In this document: piece after piece, positions 16,095-25,236 of the stretch | How the letters are laid out: each line of letters begins with the position of its first letter | How positions within the stretch are numbered: position 1 is the stretch's first letter | Source: Glacieibacterium sp965200405 | Lineage (GTDB): Bacteria; Pseudomonadota; Alphaproteobacteria; Sphingomonadales; Sphingomonadaceae | Direction: 5' to 3' | Length of the DNA: 64,000 nt | Assembly (NCBI RefSeq): GCF_965200405.1 | Contig: NZ_OZ241356.1 | Span: forward strand, 2,852,001 to 2,916,000 | Made by a program: the position numbers and the translations under genes | Notes under the pieces: generated by a model | Told to the model about the DNA's origin: nothing | Seen by the model: only the letters and a program-made list of their open reading frames with translations | The model's database searches: none

Positions 16095-16631
16095 ATGACT
16101 ATTCGTGACATTATCGAGGCACCGGATCCTTTCCTTCGGACGATTTCGACGCCTGTGGACGTCGTCGACGATGAAGTGCGGACCCTGGTCGCCGATATGT
16201 TCGAGACGATGTACGACGCGCCGGGCATCGGCCTCGCCGCGATACAGATCGGCGTGCCGAAGCGGCTGCTGGTCATCGACCTTCAGCCCGATCCGGAAGA
16301 GGGCGAGGAGGAAGCGCCCCGTCGCCGCGAGCCACAGGTGTTCATCAATCCGGTTGTCACCTGGGAGTCCGAAGACTACGCGAGCTACAACGAAGGCTGC
16401 CTCTCGGTGCCCGAGCTTTACGCCGACGTCGACCGCCCCGCCCGCATTCGGGCGACGTGGCTCGACGAAACCGGTGCGAGCCATGACGAGGAGATCGACG
16501 GCATGCTGGCGACCTGCCTGCAGCACGAGATGGATCACCTCAACGGCGTGCTGTTCTACGATCACCTGTCCAAGCTGAAGCGCGACATGATCGTCAAGAA
16601 GCTCGTCAAGGCGCAGAAGAAAGCGGCGTAA
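16095..16631 (+). CDS. def: Peptide deformylase
   Basis: A 178-aa metalloenzyme that removes the formyl group from nascent proteins. All three family motifs are intact: GIGLAAIQIG (residues 45-53), EGCLSVP (Cys102) and QHEMDHLNG (His144, Glu145, His148), which bind Fe/Zn and catalyse hydrolysis. An insertion of acidic and arginine residues (DPEEGEEEAPRRRE, 66-79) lies between motifs 1 and 2, as in other alphaproteobacterial enzymes. It follows recR by 45 bp on the same strand and converges with the next gene. Confidence 0.96.
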   Translation: MTIRDIIEAPDPFLRTISTPVDVVDDEVRTLVADMFETMYDAPGIGLAAIQIGVPKRLLVIDLQPDPEEGEEEAPRRREPQVFINPVVTWESEDYASYNEGCLSVPELYADVDRPARIRATWLDETGASHDEEIDGMLATCLQHEMDHLNGVLFYDHLSKLKRDMIVKKLVKAQKKAA

Positions 16632-16650
16632 GTCGTTCTGAATGCTCGCC

Positions 16651-17790
16651 TCAGCGCGAGCGACCGCGGGCTGCGACCGGCCATAGCGCGCGAAGCGTAT
16701 CACCCGCGACGACGTGGTACGTGTCGTAGAGGTTGACCGTCGGATCGCAGTGCGGCGTTCCAAGCGTGACAATTTCGCCCAGCACCGGCGTTCGTCCGCC
16801 CTCCCAGCTGACTGCACCATGCTCGTCACCCATGAAGGTGTAGGTGCTGCCGGCCGGCGCACCGGACAGGACAATCGGCGAAGCTGCATCGGTGGCGAAG
16901 GCTTTGATTCCGGCGTCGATTGTGACGATGCCTGGGACGTTGGCGCTGATCACGCGCGCGTCGATCATCAGCGACGTCTCTAACGGCGACCCGGCGTCGT
17001 CGCCAGTCAGCTCACAGGCGAGATACTGGCTGTCCATGAAGACATAGGAGCCGGCCTGCAGCTCGGTGAACACCCCTAAGCCGGGGTCGATCTGGTGGGT
17101 CCCGGTGCCGCCACCGGTGACGATGCCAGGTGCGCCGCCGGCTTCGGTCAAGGCCGCGATGACGGTGCGCAGATAGTCTGCACGCTCTTCCATCGCCGCC
17201 GCGCGCTCGCGGAAATCCGCGATGGGCTGGATCGAGCCGCAGTAAAATTGCACACCGGCGTAGACCAGCGAAGGCTGGGCGCGGATCGCTGCCAGCAGGG
17301 CGACAGCCGCCTCGGGTGATGCGACGCCCGTACGCTTCATGCCGGGATCGATATCGATCAGCACACGCAGCGGCGTGGCGACGTCACAGACACGGCCCAG
17401 GGCCGCGACATTGACCGGATTGTCGACGACGCACGACAAGTCGACGGTACGGGCGTTCAATGCCGCCAGACGCTCGATCGCAGGCGGCGACACGACTGGC
17501 GAAGTGATCAGCAGACCGGTGATGCCGCCCGCGGCCAGCACCTCTGCCTCGCCCAGCTTGGCGCAGCAGGCACCGATTGCGCCGGCGGCAATCTGGCGGC
17601 GGGCAATCTCCGGACTTTTATGCGTCTTGGCGTGCGGCCTCAGCTTCACGTCATGCTTGGCGATGAACCCGGCCATCACGTCGATATTCCGGGTCAGGGC
17701 GCCGAGATCGACGATCAGGACCGGCGTGTTCAGCTCTCGTCGTGATCCCTGACGACCGATCAAATGGCCGTGAAGTTCCTCGTCGGTCAT
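16651..17790 (-). CDS. D-threonine aldolase-like PLP enzyme (alanine racemase N-terminal fold)
   Basis: A 379-aa fold-type III PLP enzyme. RPHAKTHKSPEIARRQ contains the PLP lysine (Lys55). GGTGTHQIDPGLGVFTELQAGSY binds cofactor phosphate. The C-terminal GDEHGAVSW and GTPHCDPTVN carry the His and Cys ligands of the divalent metal that is characteristic of D-threonine aldolase and D-serine dehydratase. Expected chemistry is cleavage or dehydration of a D-3-hydroxyamino acid; the exact substrate is open. Its 3' end faces def, with only 19 bp between stops, and its start faces the GGDEF gene across a 130-bp AT-rich region. Confidence 0.85.
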   Translation of the reverse strand: MTDEELHGHLIGRQGSRRELNTPVLIVDLGALTRNIDVMAGFIAKHDVKLRPHAKTHKSPEIARRQIAAGAIGACCAKLGEAEVLAAGGITGLLITSPVVSPPAIERLAALNARTVDLSCVVDNPVNVAALGRVCDVATPLRVLIDIDPGMKRTGVASPEAAVALLAAIRAQPSLVYAGVQFYCGSIQPIADFRERAAAMEERADYLRTVIAALTEAGGAPGIVTGGGTGTHQIDPGLGVFTELQAGSYVFMDSQYLACELTGDDAGSPLETSLMIDARVISANVPGIVTIDAGIKAFATDAASPIVLSGAPAGSTYTFMGDEHGAVSWEGGRTPVLGEIVTLGTPHCDPTVNLYDTYHVVAGDTLRALWPVAARGRSR

Positions 17791-17922
17791 AGATGGTTCC
17801 TTGCAACACTTGAATTTAGAACACGTTGGGGGCGGGTAACGGTTATTAAGTTATTAGACTTTTAAATTTATGCGTCTTGGACGTGATATATTCGACAGCC
17901 CACGCGGAAGCCGCGGCATGAG

Positions 17923-19110
17923 GTGTGGCGGACATCGGGGGGCTTCTTGCTCAAGCGCGTGTTGAAAGCTCGAAGTTTCGGAGCATTGTTGCGAGCGCGT
18001 TACTGGCGCATCGAACGAACCGTGCCTGCAGCCATCCGGCGCGAGTTCATCAGCAACCTGTCGGGCACGCTACCGGTCTTCGGCGGTGGCGGTATCAGCA
18101 CCGTGGCGGTGTCATTCATGCTGGCTGCAACGGACGGCCACCCGTATTTCAGGATCTGGGCCGGCGTCGAGATCTGCCTGATGGCGGCACGGCTGGCCTC
18201 GGTGAGGGCGATCCGCATCGGCGGTAAAAGCTCGCGCGGCCTCGGTCATACGTTGATCTGGCTGGAGTTGCTGGGCGCGATCAGCGTCGGTTTCGGTGCA
18301 GCTGCGTGCATCGTCAACGACAGCGCAATGGCCACGGCCCTGGGCTGGATGACGGCGGTTGCCCTTGCTGCGGAGACGAGCTTTCGAAACCTGAGCATGC
18401 CCCGCCTGATCGTCGCGACAAGCCTGTTGGGCGTCGCGCCCTGCACGATCGCCTGCCTGTTCTCCGGTGATGCCAGCCTGCAAGCGGGCGCCTTGCTGAC
18501 GACGCTGTTCGTCGCCAGCAACTCCATCGCGGCGTTCAGGCTGAATCGAGTGCTGGTGACGACGATGCGCGCCGAGCGCGAGAACGATAACCGGGCGCGA
18601 CACGACAAGTTGACCGGCCTGCTGAACCGAGCGGGTCTCGAGCGCGAGCTCGAGCTTCTGAAGCAGGATAGCGTCGGAGCGAATCTGGCGCTGTTTTACC
18701 TCGACCTCGATGGCTTCAAGCTGGTCAACGACACGTTCGGCCATGCGGCAGGGGATCGTGTCCTGCGCAGTGTCGCGGAAAAGCTGCTGATGCTGGCGGG
18801 ACCCGGCGACATTGTCGCGCGAATCGGTGGCGACGAATTTATCGTCGTCTCGTCGCTCGGTTACATCAATGCGGACGAGTTCGGCGCTGCGATCATCGGC
18901 GCGGTAGGTCGAGCGAACCAGGAAATCTCGACGTCTTCAGCACAACTCAGTGTGAGTGTCGGCGTCTCGCAGTCGGATGATTGCGGATATGATTTGGCGA
19001 CGCTGATGAGCGCGGCCGACGCTGCGCTATATACTGCGAAGAAGGATGGCGGATCGCGTTCGGTGATCGCGATGTCTGCGCCGCGCGACAGCTGGATCAG
19101 CCGGGACTGA
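17923..19110 (+). CDS. Membrane-bound GGDEF diguanylate cyclase
   Basis: A 395-aa protein. About six hydrophobic helices fill residues 45-215 (for example HTLIWLELLGAISVGFGAAA and LIVATSLLGVAPCTIACLF), followed by a GGDEF domain from about 225. DKLTGLLNRAGLERELE is the substrate-base region, FYLDLDGFKLVNDTFGHAAG the metal site, and GGDEF (302-306) the intact active site, so cyclic-di-GMP synthesis is likely. The inhibitory RxxD site five residues upstream reads GPGD, so product inhibition through that site is probably lost. The start is uncertain: GTG 17923 is used and no strong ribosome-binding site decides it. It is probably monocistronic. Confidence 0.85.
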   Translation: MWRTSGGFLLKRVLKARSFGALLRARYWRIERTVPAAIRREFISNLSGTLPVFGGGGISTVAVSFMLAATDGHPYFRIWAGVEICLMAARLASVRAIRIGGKSSRGLGHTLIWLELLGAISVGFGAAACIVNDSAMATALGWMTAVALAAETSFRNLSMPRLIVATSLLGVAPCTIACLFSGDASLQAGALLTTLFVASNSIAAFRLNRVLVTTMRAERENDNRARHDKLTGLLNRAGLERELELLKQDSVGANLALFYLDLDGFKLVNDTFGHAAGDRVLRSVAEKLLMLAGPGDIVARIGGDEFIVVSSLGYINADEFGAAIIGAVGRANQEISTSSAQLSVSVGVSQSDDCGYDLATLMSAADAALYTAKKDGGSRSVIAMSAPRDSWISRD

Positions 19111-19754
19111 CTGCCTGACTTCCCGATACGGGCGAACTGTTTGAACCGGAAGCGATTCAATATAAATTAATCTGCGCAGGCTACGACACATTGTCGCAGA
19201 AGCTTCGCCTTAGGAAATGTAGACCGCTCGTCCGCTTTTCAGCCGAACCGTAGCGTCCGTTTCAGTAGCGCACAATAAATTGCGAAGTGACAGCGGCGGG
19301 ACAGTCCAGCTGTCCACGCCGCATCAACGCATTAACGCCCGAAACAATGGGCGTTCAGCAATTACCAGGGACGAATGCCGCCGTCGCTGTTGTTGCCGGT
19401 GCCACCGCTGGTCAGCGAGGACGAGAAGAAAAAGGACAGTAACCAAGCCATAATCGATCTCCAAACGGGGCAACCAAACGCTGCAGGTCGGTGGTTACCA
19501 TAATCGATAGGCGGGTGCAATGGCGGCCGAGAAATAAGTTTCAAATTTTTTCGATGTCGGGGGCAGGTCGACCCGGGCCGTCGGCGTCGATCGTACCGGC
19601 TTCAATACTTCTTAATAAACACTTTAATTCCGGAGTACATGCTAATCTTCGCTTCACACTGCTGACGCTTTGGTGGGGTGCCGGCGTGTGCAGGGCGGAA
19701 GAATTATTGTGCGGCTAGCTGTATCTCGGGGCCCCACTGCTGTACCGTCGAAGC
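19111..19754. other. AT-richer intergenic region between the GGDEF and EAL genes
   Basis: A 644-bp stretch noticeably richer in A and T than its neighbours. It holds one small minus-strand ORF with a good ribosome-binding site (19362-19451), a short hairpin AACGCCC/GGGCGTT at 19334-19355 just downstream of that ORF, and presumably the promoter of the EAL gene. A near-CtrA motif at 19612-19627 has an 8-base spacer and is not counted. I see no RNA gene or mobile element. Confidence 0.6.
19362..19451 (-). CDS. Candidate 29-aa hydrophobic small protein
   Basis: The minus-strand ATG at 19451 opens MAWLLSFFFSSSLTSGGTGN, then NSDGGIRPW and a stop. GGAG sits seven bases upstream, the best spacing of any short ORF in this gap. 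The first half is strongly hydrophobic and aromatic; the second half is glycine/asparagine rich with a terminal tryptophan. A hairpin follows its stop codon. It resembles membrane microproteins in style but matches no family I know. Confidence 0.4.
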   Translation of the reverse strand: MAWLLSFFFSSSLTSGGTGNNSDGGIRPW

Positions 19755-20729
19755 ATGACGGAGAATTTCCCCTCATTGCTTCTGTATGGCAGCGCCGTGT
19801 TGACTGGCGTATTGATGTGGGGCGGCCTGCAACTTGCCTGGCCCACTTCTCCCGCAGCGGTGACGCGCCGCAAGGAGAGTCGTGATCGGGCGATGTTGCT
19901 GCGCGACATGCCGGGCGCATTGCAGAGCCGCGACATCTTCCTCGTCTATCAGCCAAAGCTGCGACTGCGGACCGGCACGATCGATGGCGTCGAGGCGTTG
20001 CTGCGCTGGCGGCACCCGGTGCTCGGGGGAATCTCGCGCGGTGTCCTCATCCCTCTGGTCGAGGGTTCGGGCAAGATTCGGGAGTTCACCATCTGGGTGC
20101 TGCGGCAGGTCATCGCCGACCAGGCCCGGCTGGAGGCACGCGGCACTCGCGTCGCGATCTATATCAACGTCTCGGGTCCATTGCTGACCGATGGCGAGTT
20201 CGTCCGTGAAGTCAGCACGCTGGTCGGCCTCGCGCCAGGATCGATCGGCTTCGAGATCACCGAGACCTCGCTGATCTCCAACCCGCAGGCGGCGCTGGTC
20301 AATCTCAAGCGCTTCGTCGAGCAGGGCATTGCCATCTCGATCGACGATTACGGCTCGGGGGTTTCGTCGCTGGCGTATCTGAAGGAGCTGCCGGCCAGCG
20401 AGCTCAAGATCGACAAACTGTTCATCAGCGGGATGACTGCCAGTCACCGTGACCCGTTGATCGTGCGCTCGACGATCGACCTAGCGCACGCGCTTGGCAT
20501 GGTCGTGGTGGCGGAAGGTGTCGAGAGCCTCGCCGCGCTCGCCCTGCTGCGCGTCATGGGTTGCGACTTTGCGCAGGGCTATCTGATCAGCCCCGCCCTG
20601 ACGATCGTCGCGCTCGAACAGTTCCTCGACGACGATCACTCCACCCGTCTGCTCGAGAAGGCCGGGGCGACGCTGCAGCCCGCCGAGGCATTCTGGACGA
20701 GGTCGGGGCGCGAGGCCGAGCAACGCTGA
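19755..20729 (+). CDS. EAL-domain cyclic-di-GMP phosphodiesterase, membrane anchored
   Basis: A 324-aa protein with one N-terminal membrane helix (residues 8-29) and a single EAL domain. EAL is at 80-82 in DGVEALLRWRHP. The conserved metal and catalytic residues are present in YINVS, FEITETS, SIDDYGSGVSSL, LKIDKLF and VAEGVES, so it should hydrolyse cyclic-di-GMP. There is no GGDEF partner domain in the chain. Its stop overlaps the start of the sensor kinase (TGATG), forming an operon with the kinase and a response regulator, which suggests its output is tied to that phosphorelay. Confidence 0.92.
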   Translation: MTENFPSLLLYGSAVLTGVLMWGGLQLAWPTSPAAVTRRKESRDRAMLLRDMPGALQSRDIFLVYQPKLRLRTGTIDGVEALLRWRHPVLGGISRGVLIPLVEGSGKIREFTIWVLRQVIADQARLEARGTRVAIYINVSGPLLTDGEFVREVSTLVGLAPGSIGFEITETSLISNPQAALVNLKRFVEQGIAISIDDYGSGVSSLAYLKELPASELKIDKLFISGMTASHRDPLIVRSTIDLAHALGMVVVAEGVESLAALALLRVMGCDFAQGYLISPALTIVALEQFLDDDHSTRLLEKAGATLQPAEAFWTRSGREAEQR

Positions 20730-23320
20730 TGGACGGGCGGGCCTGCCATTCGGCGACGAGACGTTTCGGACAGGCTGGAAAGTTCGTATTGTTCTGCATC
20801 GCTGCGACGATGGTGTCGCCGGTAGTGCCCGTTCGTGCCGCACAGCCGTCCGAGATCGCCGCAACCGGCGCTGTCGAGCTACTGGCGCAGGCCAAGGCCG
20901 AGATGCCGGTCGATCCCGAGCATGCAGCAGCCCTCGCCGAGGCTGCTCGTGATCGCCTCCTTCGCGATGCTCCATCCGCGCAGCGAACCCTCAATCTTGC
21001 CCAGGCAGGCTGGCTGCAGGGCGAGGCGCTGATCCGCATCGGCAATCCGAAGGCCGCACGGCCGATCATCGACGTGGCGTTGCAGCAGATCCAGGCCACA
21101 CAACCGTCGTCCAAACTGCACGGCGATCTGCTGCAGTCCCGCGCCGGTGCCCAGAGCGCGCTCGGTGCGCCGCAGCTGGCGTTGAAGGATTATCTCGAGG
21201 CCTATCGGCTTTACAGCCAGCTCAAGGAGAGCCGCAGCCAGGCGATCGCGCTGCAGAACATCGGCCTGATCTATCAAGACGCCAACGACTACCCGCGCGC
21301 GCTCTACTACTACACTCTGGCTGCAGAGCAGTTTCCGAGCGACCTCAACCTGGCGCTCTCGGGTGCCAACAACCGGGCCAATGCGCTCGACCAATTGGGC
21401 CGTTTCAAGGACGCCGAGGCGGAATTCGGCAAAGCACTGAAGCTCGCCGTGCGAACCGGCAACGCCGCGGCGCAGGCGCGTATCCTCAATAATCTGGCCA
21501 ACACGCAGATGGACAACAAGGATCTGACGGCTGCGGCGCGGAGCGTCGCGCGCGCCATGGCGATGCCCGTTGCCGAATCCGCCGATTTGCACCGCATGCT
21601 GCTTCGAACCTCGGCGCGCCTCGCGCTGATGCGCGGTAATCCCGGCGAGGCCGTGAAGTTGATCTCCGGACTTGAGACCTCGAGTGAAGCTTCGTCCCCG
21701 ACGCAGGCGAACCGCAGCCTTCGACTGACGGCCTATCTTGCCTACAAGGGCGTCGGGGATACCAAGCAGGCGCTTCGCCAACTGGAGGCGCTGCGAGAGC
21801 TCGAGCTCCAAGGCTTTGCAGTTTCGACGTCGACCAGCTCGGCGCTGATGGCGGCGCGGTTCGATTTCGCTAATCAAAACGTCAGCATCGCCAATCTCAA
21901 GACCGGCCAGTTGCAGCGTGACATCGCGCTGGCCCAACTGCGCAACCGGCAGACGCTGATCCTGCTCGGCAGCCTGATGGCGTTGAGCATCATCACCGTC
22001 CTGTTCCTGATCGTCACACTGCGCCGGTCACGTCGCAGCCAAGCGGTCATCCAGGCTGCGAACGACCAATTGCAGGAAACCAACATCGCTCTCGAGCGGG
22101 CGCTGCAGGCCAAGACCACCTTCCTCGCCACCACCAGCCACGAGATTCGCACGCCTCTCAATGGCGTACTCGGCATGACGCAGGTGCTGCTTGCCGACCC
22201 ACAGGTGGCCGGCATCGTTCGCGAGCGCATCGGTCTGGTCCAGAGTGCCGGTGAGACGATGCGGGCGCTGGTCGACGATATCCTCGACCTCGCCAAACTC
22301 GATTCGGGGGAAGTGGAGGTCGTGCGCAAGGTCATCGACCTGCCGGCGTTGCTCAACGAACTCGTTGAATTCTGGCGCGCCTCGACGGATGGCAAGACGC
22401 TGGTCATCGAACTCGAGGCCGCCGACGCACCGCGGATCATCGTCGAGGATGCGCGGCGGATCAGGCAGATCCTGTTCAACCTGCTGTCCAATGCCGTGAA
22501 GTTCACCCTGGCCGGCAAGATCGTGGTTCGCGCCGGGATTGTCGACATCGATGGCGAGGACCGGCTGTCGATCGCCGTCGCCGACAGCGGTATCGGCATC
22601 CCGGCCGATTCATTCGAAGCGATCTTCGAGAAGTTTCACCAGCTCGACGCCGGGACGACGCGGCAGTTCTCGGGGACTGGCCTAGGGCTGTCGATCTCGC
22701 AGTCGCTGGCGCATGTGCTGGGCGGCAGGATCACCGTCGCGAGCACCTACGGCGAAGGCTCGACCTTCACGCTGGTGCTGCCGCTGGACCGCCCGGTGGC
22801 TGCTAACGATGTCTCGCCGCAGATGCCGTTCACGCGTGCCGCTCGCCTGTCCGATAGTCGTTTGGTGGTTGCCGGTGCTTCACCGATCGCCAAGGGTGGC
22901 CTGCGCGCCGTTCTCGAGAAGCAAGTCGGCCTGGTTTTGACCGTCGATCATCTGGCAGAGGCAGCGACTCTCGCAGCAGACGGAAATGTCGACATAATTC
23001 TGATCGACGGTACTGCTTATCAGGCGCGCGGTGAATTAGGATTTCGTGAACTCTTTGCTTTTTCTGCTGACATTCGCGAATACGACTTGACCGTTCTACT
23101 GCTCTGGACCGACATGGCTCCAGATGAACGCAGTAACTTGATCTCTTCGGGCGTCACCGGGATTATTGGGAAGCCAGTGAGCGGACAAGGACTTCTGGAC
23201 GCAGTGCGCGACGCGTTCGCCCGCAAGGCAGAGCTGTATGCACAAACCGGCGTCACGCCCGGCGGACAAGGCGCCTTGGCGGCGCCGAGTGCCGACAGGC
23301 TCGCGGGCAACCGGGGTTAG
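20729..23320 (+). CDS. TPR-containing hybrid sensor histidine kinase with pseudo-receiver
   Basis: An 863-aa protein. The N-terminus (MDGRACHSATRRFGQAGKF then VLFCIAATMVSPVVPVRAA) is a signal peptide or anchor. Residues 45-390 form several TPR-like helical repeats (YLEAYRLYSQLKESRSQAIA, ALQNIGLIYQDANDYPRALY), predicted periplasmic. A membrane helix at about 410-431 is followed by a coiled coil. HisKA carries TTSHEIRTPLNGVLGM (His471). HATPase_c carries the N box LFNLLSNAVKF, DSGIGIP and FSGTGLGLSIS. The last 150 residues resemble a receiver that keeps Asp760 (IILIDG) and the GKP lysine but has VVAGAS where acidic metal ligands belong. Start and stop abut the EAL and regulator genes. Confidence 0.9.
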   Translation: MDGRACHSATRRFGQAGKFVLFCIAATMVSPVVPVRAAQPSEIAATGAVELLAQAKAEMPVDPEHAAALAEAARDRLLRDAPSAQRTLNLAQAGWLQGEALIRIGNPKAARPIIDVALQQIQATQPSSKLHGDLLQSRAGAQSALGAPQLALKDYLEAYRLYSQLKESRSQAIALQNIGLIYQDANDYPRALYYYTLAAEQFPSDLNLALSGANNRANALDQLGRFKDAEAEFGKALKLAVRTGNAAAQARILNNLANTQMDNKDLTAAARSVARAMAMPVAESADLHRMLLRTSARLALMRGNPGEAVKLISGLETSSEASSPTQANRSLRLTAYLAYKGVGDTKQALRQLEALRELELQGFAVSTSTSSALMAARFDFANQNVSIANLKTGQLQRDIALAQLRNRQTLILLGSLMALSIITVLFLIVTLRRSRRSQAVIQAANDQLQETNIALERALQAKTTFLATTSHEIRTPLNGVLGMTQVLLADPQVAGIVRERIGLVQSAGETMRALVDDILDLAKLDSGEVEVVRKVIDLPALLNELVEFWRASTDGKTLVIELEAADAPRIIVEDARRIRQILFNLLSNAVKFTLAGKIVVRAGIVDIDGEDRLSIAVADSGIGIPADSFEAIFEKFHQLDAGTTRQFSGTGLGLSISQSLAHVLGGRITVASTYGEGSTFTLVLPLDRPVAANDVSPQMPFTRAARLSDSRLVVAGASPIAKGGLRAVLEKQVGLVLTVDHLAEAATLAADGNVDIILIDGTAYQARGELGFRELFAFSADIREYDLTVLLLWTDMAPDERSNLISSGVTGIIGKPVSGQGLLDAVRDAFARKAELYAQTGVTPGGQGALAAPSADRLAGNRG

Positions 23321-23716
23321 ATGATGCAGGTCCTGTTCGTCGAAGACGACCCGATGAACCGCAGGGTGGTGCGGGACATGTTGCTGGTCGCCGGTATCGA
23401 CATGATCGAAGCGAGCGACGCACTCTCCGGGCTCGAGAAGATCGACAAGCTCGAACTTGATCTCATCCTTATGGATCTGCGCATGCCCGGCATGGACGGC
23501 CTTACCGCGGTGGAGCGGATCCGGGCTCGCTCCGACAGCAAGCGCAGCCTGCCGATCATCGTCATCACTGCGGACACTGCGCCGGGCCTGCGCGACGAAT
23601 GCCTGTCGCGCGGGGCAAGCGAAGTCCTGTTCAAGCCGGTCGCGATGCAGGATTTGTTCGATATCATCGGCCGCGTTGCCGCCCAGCGTTCGGCCGATGC
23701 GCCGTTGATGTTCTAG
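23321..23716 (+). CDS. Single-domain response regulator (CheY-like)
   Basis: A 131-aa receiver domain with no output domain. The acidic pocket is in LFVEDDPMNRR, the phospho-acceptor is Asp52 (LILMDLRMPGMDG), and Lys105 (LFKPVAMQD) and the Thr of VITAD complete the active site. It begins directly after the kinase stop codon with no gap, so it is the likely cognate phospho-acceptor for the upstream kinase, whose own receiver looks degenerate. The output could be a protein contact, for example with the EAL protein of the same operon; that is inference. Confidence 0.92.
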   Translation: MMQVLFVEDDPMNRRVVRDMLLVAGIDMIEASDALSGLEKIDKLELDLILMDLRMPGMDGLTAVERIRARSDSKRSLPIIVITADTAPGLRDECLSRGASEVLFKPVAMQDLFDIIGRVAAQRSADAPLMF

Positions 23717-23745
23717 CGGCAGGGCAAGCCGACTGATTGGTGCTT

Positions 23746-23773
23746 GGCGGCAGCGCTGGATCGCGCTGCCGCC
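23746..23773. terminator. Hairpin terminator between convergent operons
   Basis: GGCGGCAGCGC (23746-23756) and GCGCTGCCGCC (23763-23773) form a perfect 11-bp stem with a 6-base loop, followed by GTTT on the plus strand. It separates the response regulator (plus) from the beta-helix gene (minus). Confidence 0.7.
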
Positions 23774-23780
23774 GTTTGCC

Positions 23781-24962
23781 TCAGGCGATTGGAGCCAGGG
23801 CGTCGATCATCCCGTGAAGATGACCCTGTGCCGACAAGCCGGCGAAATCGAACTCACCGGCACCGATGCCGGCAATCAGCTTGAAGCCGGCGTGGAGGAG
23901 GGCGGCACTGCTGCCGGCCTTGACCGCATAGCTGGTCATGTCGACGTGGCCGGACGCCGGTGTCTGGAACAGCGACGCCATGGTGACGCCCTTCTTTTGC
24001 GAGGTGTCGTAGACGTCGACATTGTCGCGCAGCACCAGGCCGGTGTTGGTGCCGCTTTGAAGCAGCAGCGGCGTGATGTTGCCTTCGACTAGGACCTTGC
24101 TGGTATTGGTCAGGTTGATGCCCGCCTCCAGGCCGCCGCCCGACGAAACCAGCGTGTTGCCGCGGACGATGGCGCCATCCATGCTGTACAGCGAGATGCC
24201 GTGACGCGCGTCGCCGTAGTAGAGGTTGTTCTCGACCACGAAATCGCTGAAGCGCAGCCCACCGCTGGACGAGATGAAGATGCCCTGCGTACCGCCGTTG
24301 GAGCCCGACAGCATGACATTGTCCGCGATCACGACGTGCGACGAGGTCGAGTTGGTGTAGTCCGTAAAGAACTGGATCGAATCGCTGTGGTCGCCCTTCA
24401 TCGGGGTGAACCCGGAGAACTGGTTCTGGACGATGGTGACGTCGTGGACGCCGGTGAAGCCGAAGCCCTCGCGAACGTTGGTGACGGTATTCCCCGCCAC
24501 GACGACGCCGGTGACGTTGGCGAATGCAGCGGCGTTGTTGAACTCGGTGAATGTCGAATCGATGATGCTGACATTGGTGCTGCTGCTGAAGCGGATGGCA
24601 TTGCCGTCGTTCCAGGAATTGCCGTCCAGGGAGCCGCTGAAGTCGACGCCGACGAAGTCGATATGGTTGGACAGCGAGATCGACGCGGCAAGGGTATAGT
24701 CAGGCTGGCCCTTGGCGAGCGGCATGTGAACATCGATGTCCTCGAAACGCAGGTTCGACGACAGCCGGATGTTGAGGCCGCTGACCACGGCGCTGTGGTC
24801 CGGATCGGCAGACTTGATCGTCACGGTCGACATCATGTCGCGGCTGCCGACCTTGATCATGCCATAGTCGCCCGCTGCAAGTAGGATGGTCTCGCCGCCT
24901 CTCGCCGCCTTGATCGCAGCTGCGAGTTGGACCGCATTTGAAACCTTGATCGTCTTCGCCAT
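23781..24962 (-). CDS. Right-handed parallel beta-helix protein, copy A
   Basis: A 393-aa protein. It begins MAKTIKVSNAVQLAAAIKA with GGETILLAAGDY, then repeated short turns rich in N, G, V and S (for example NVSIIDSTFTEFNNAAAF, VTGVVVAGNTVTNVREGFGF, DVTIVQNQFSGF), the PbH1 pattern of right-handed beta-helix proteins such as polysaccharide lyases and epimerases. There is no Sec signal peptide, so it is either cytosolic or exported by a signal-less route such as type I secretion. A GGGAG ribosome-binding site precedes the ATG. It is a clear paralogue of the protein at 26539-27744. Catalytic residues cannot be assigned by eye. Confidence 0.8.
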   Translation of the reverse strand: MAKTIKVSNAVQLAAAIKAARGGETILLAAGDYGMIKVGSRDMMSTVTIKSADPDHSAVVSGLNIRLSSNLRFEDIDVHMPLAKGQPDYTLAASISLSNHIDFVGVDFSGSLDGNSWNDGNAIRFSSSTNVSIIDSTFTEFNNAAAFANVTGVVVAGNTVTNVREGFGFTGVHDVTIVQNQFSGFTPMKGDHSDSIQFFTDYTNSTSSHVVIADNVMLSGSNGGTQGIFISSSGGLRFSDFVVENNLYYGDARHGISLYSMDGAIVRGNTLVSSGGGLEAGINLTNTSKVLVEGNITPLLLQSGTNTGLVLRDNVDVYDTSQKKGVTMASLFQTPASGHVDMTSYAVKAGSSAALLHAGFKLIAGIGAGEFDFAGLSAQGHLHGMIDALAPIA

Positions 24963-25236
24963 GATTGAACTCCCGCTGACCTGATGCTCGCCGAAGCGGC
25001 GTCACGATCGAGTTCACGTCGGCGGCGGAGGTTAGTTGCGGCTGTTCGGCGGCAAGATGATGCTTACCGAGCGGGTAACCAACTAAGCTTGGTTTCCAAC
25101 GGTTTACCTTGGTGGCCGTGGAGCGATGCGGTTGTCCTCGACGACCGTGTCGGTGCTGTTGCCGACCCGCACGACGGGCCAGAACTGCGACCCGACGATG
25201 CTGGCAATATCATTGAACCTGCCAGCAAACCGAGCG

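Noticed and set aside
19612..19627. TTAA...TTAA upstream of the EAL gene, like a CtrA box
   Set aside because: The spacer is 8 bases, not 7, and the surrounding sequence is AT-rich, so it is probably chance.
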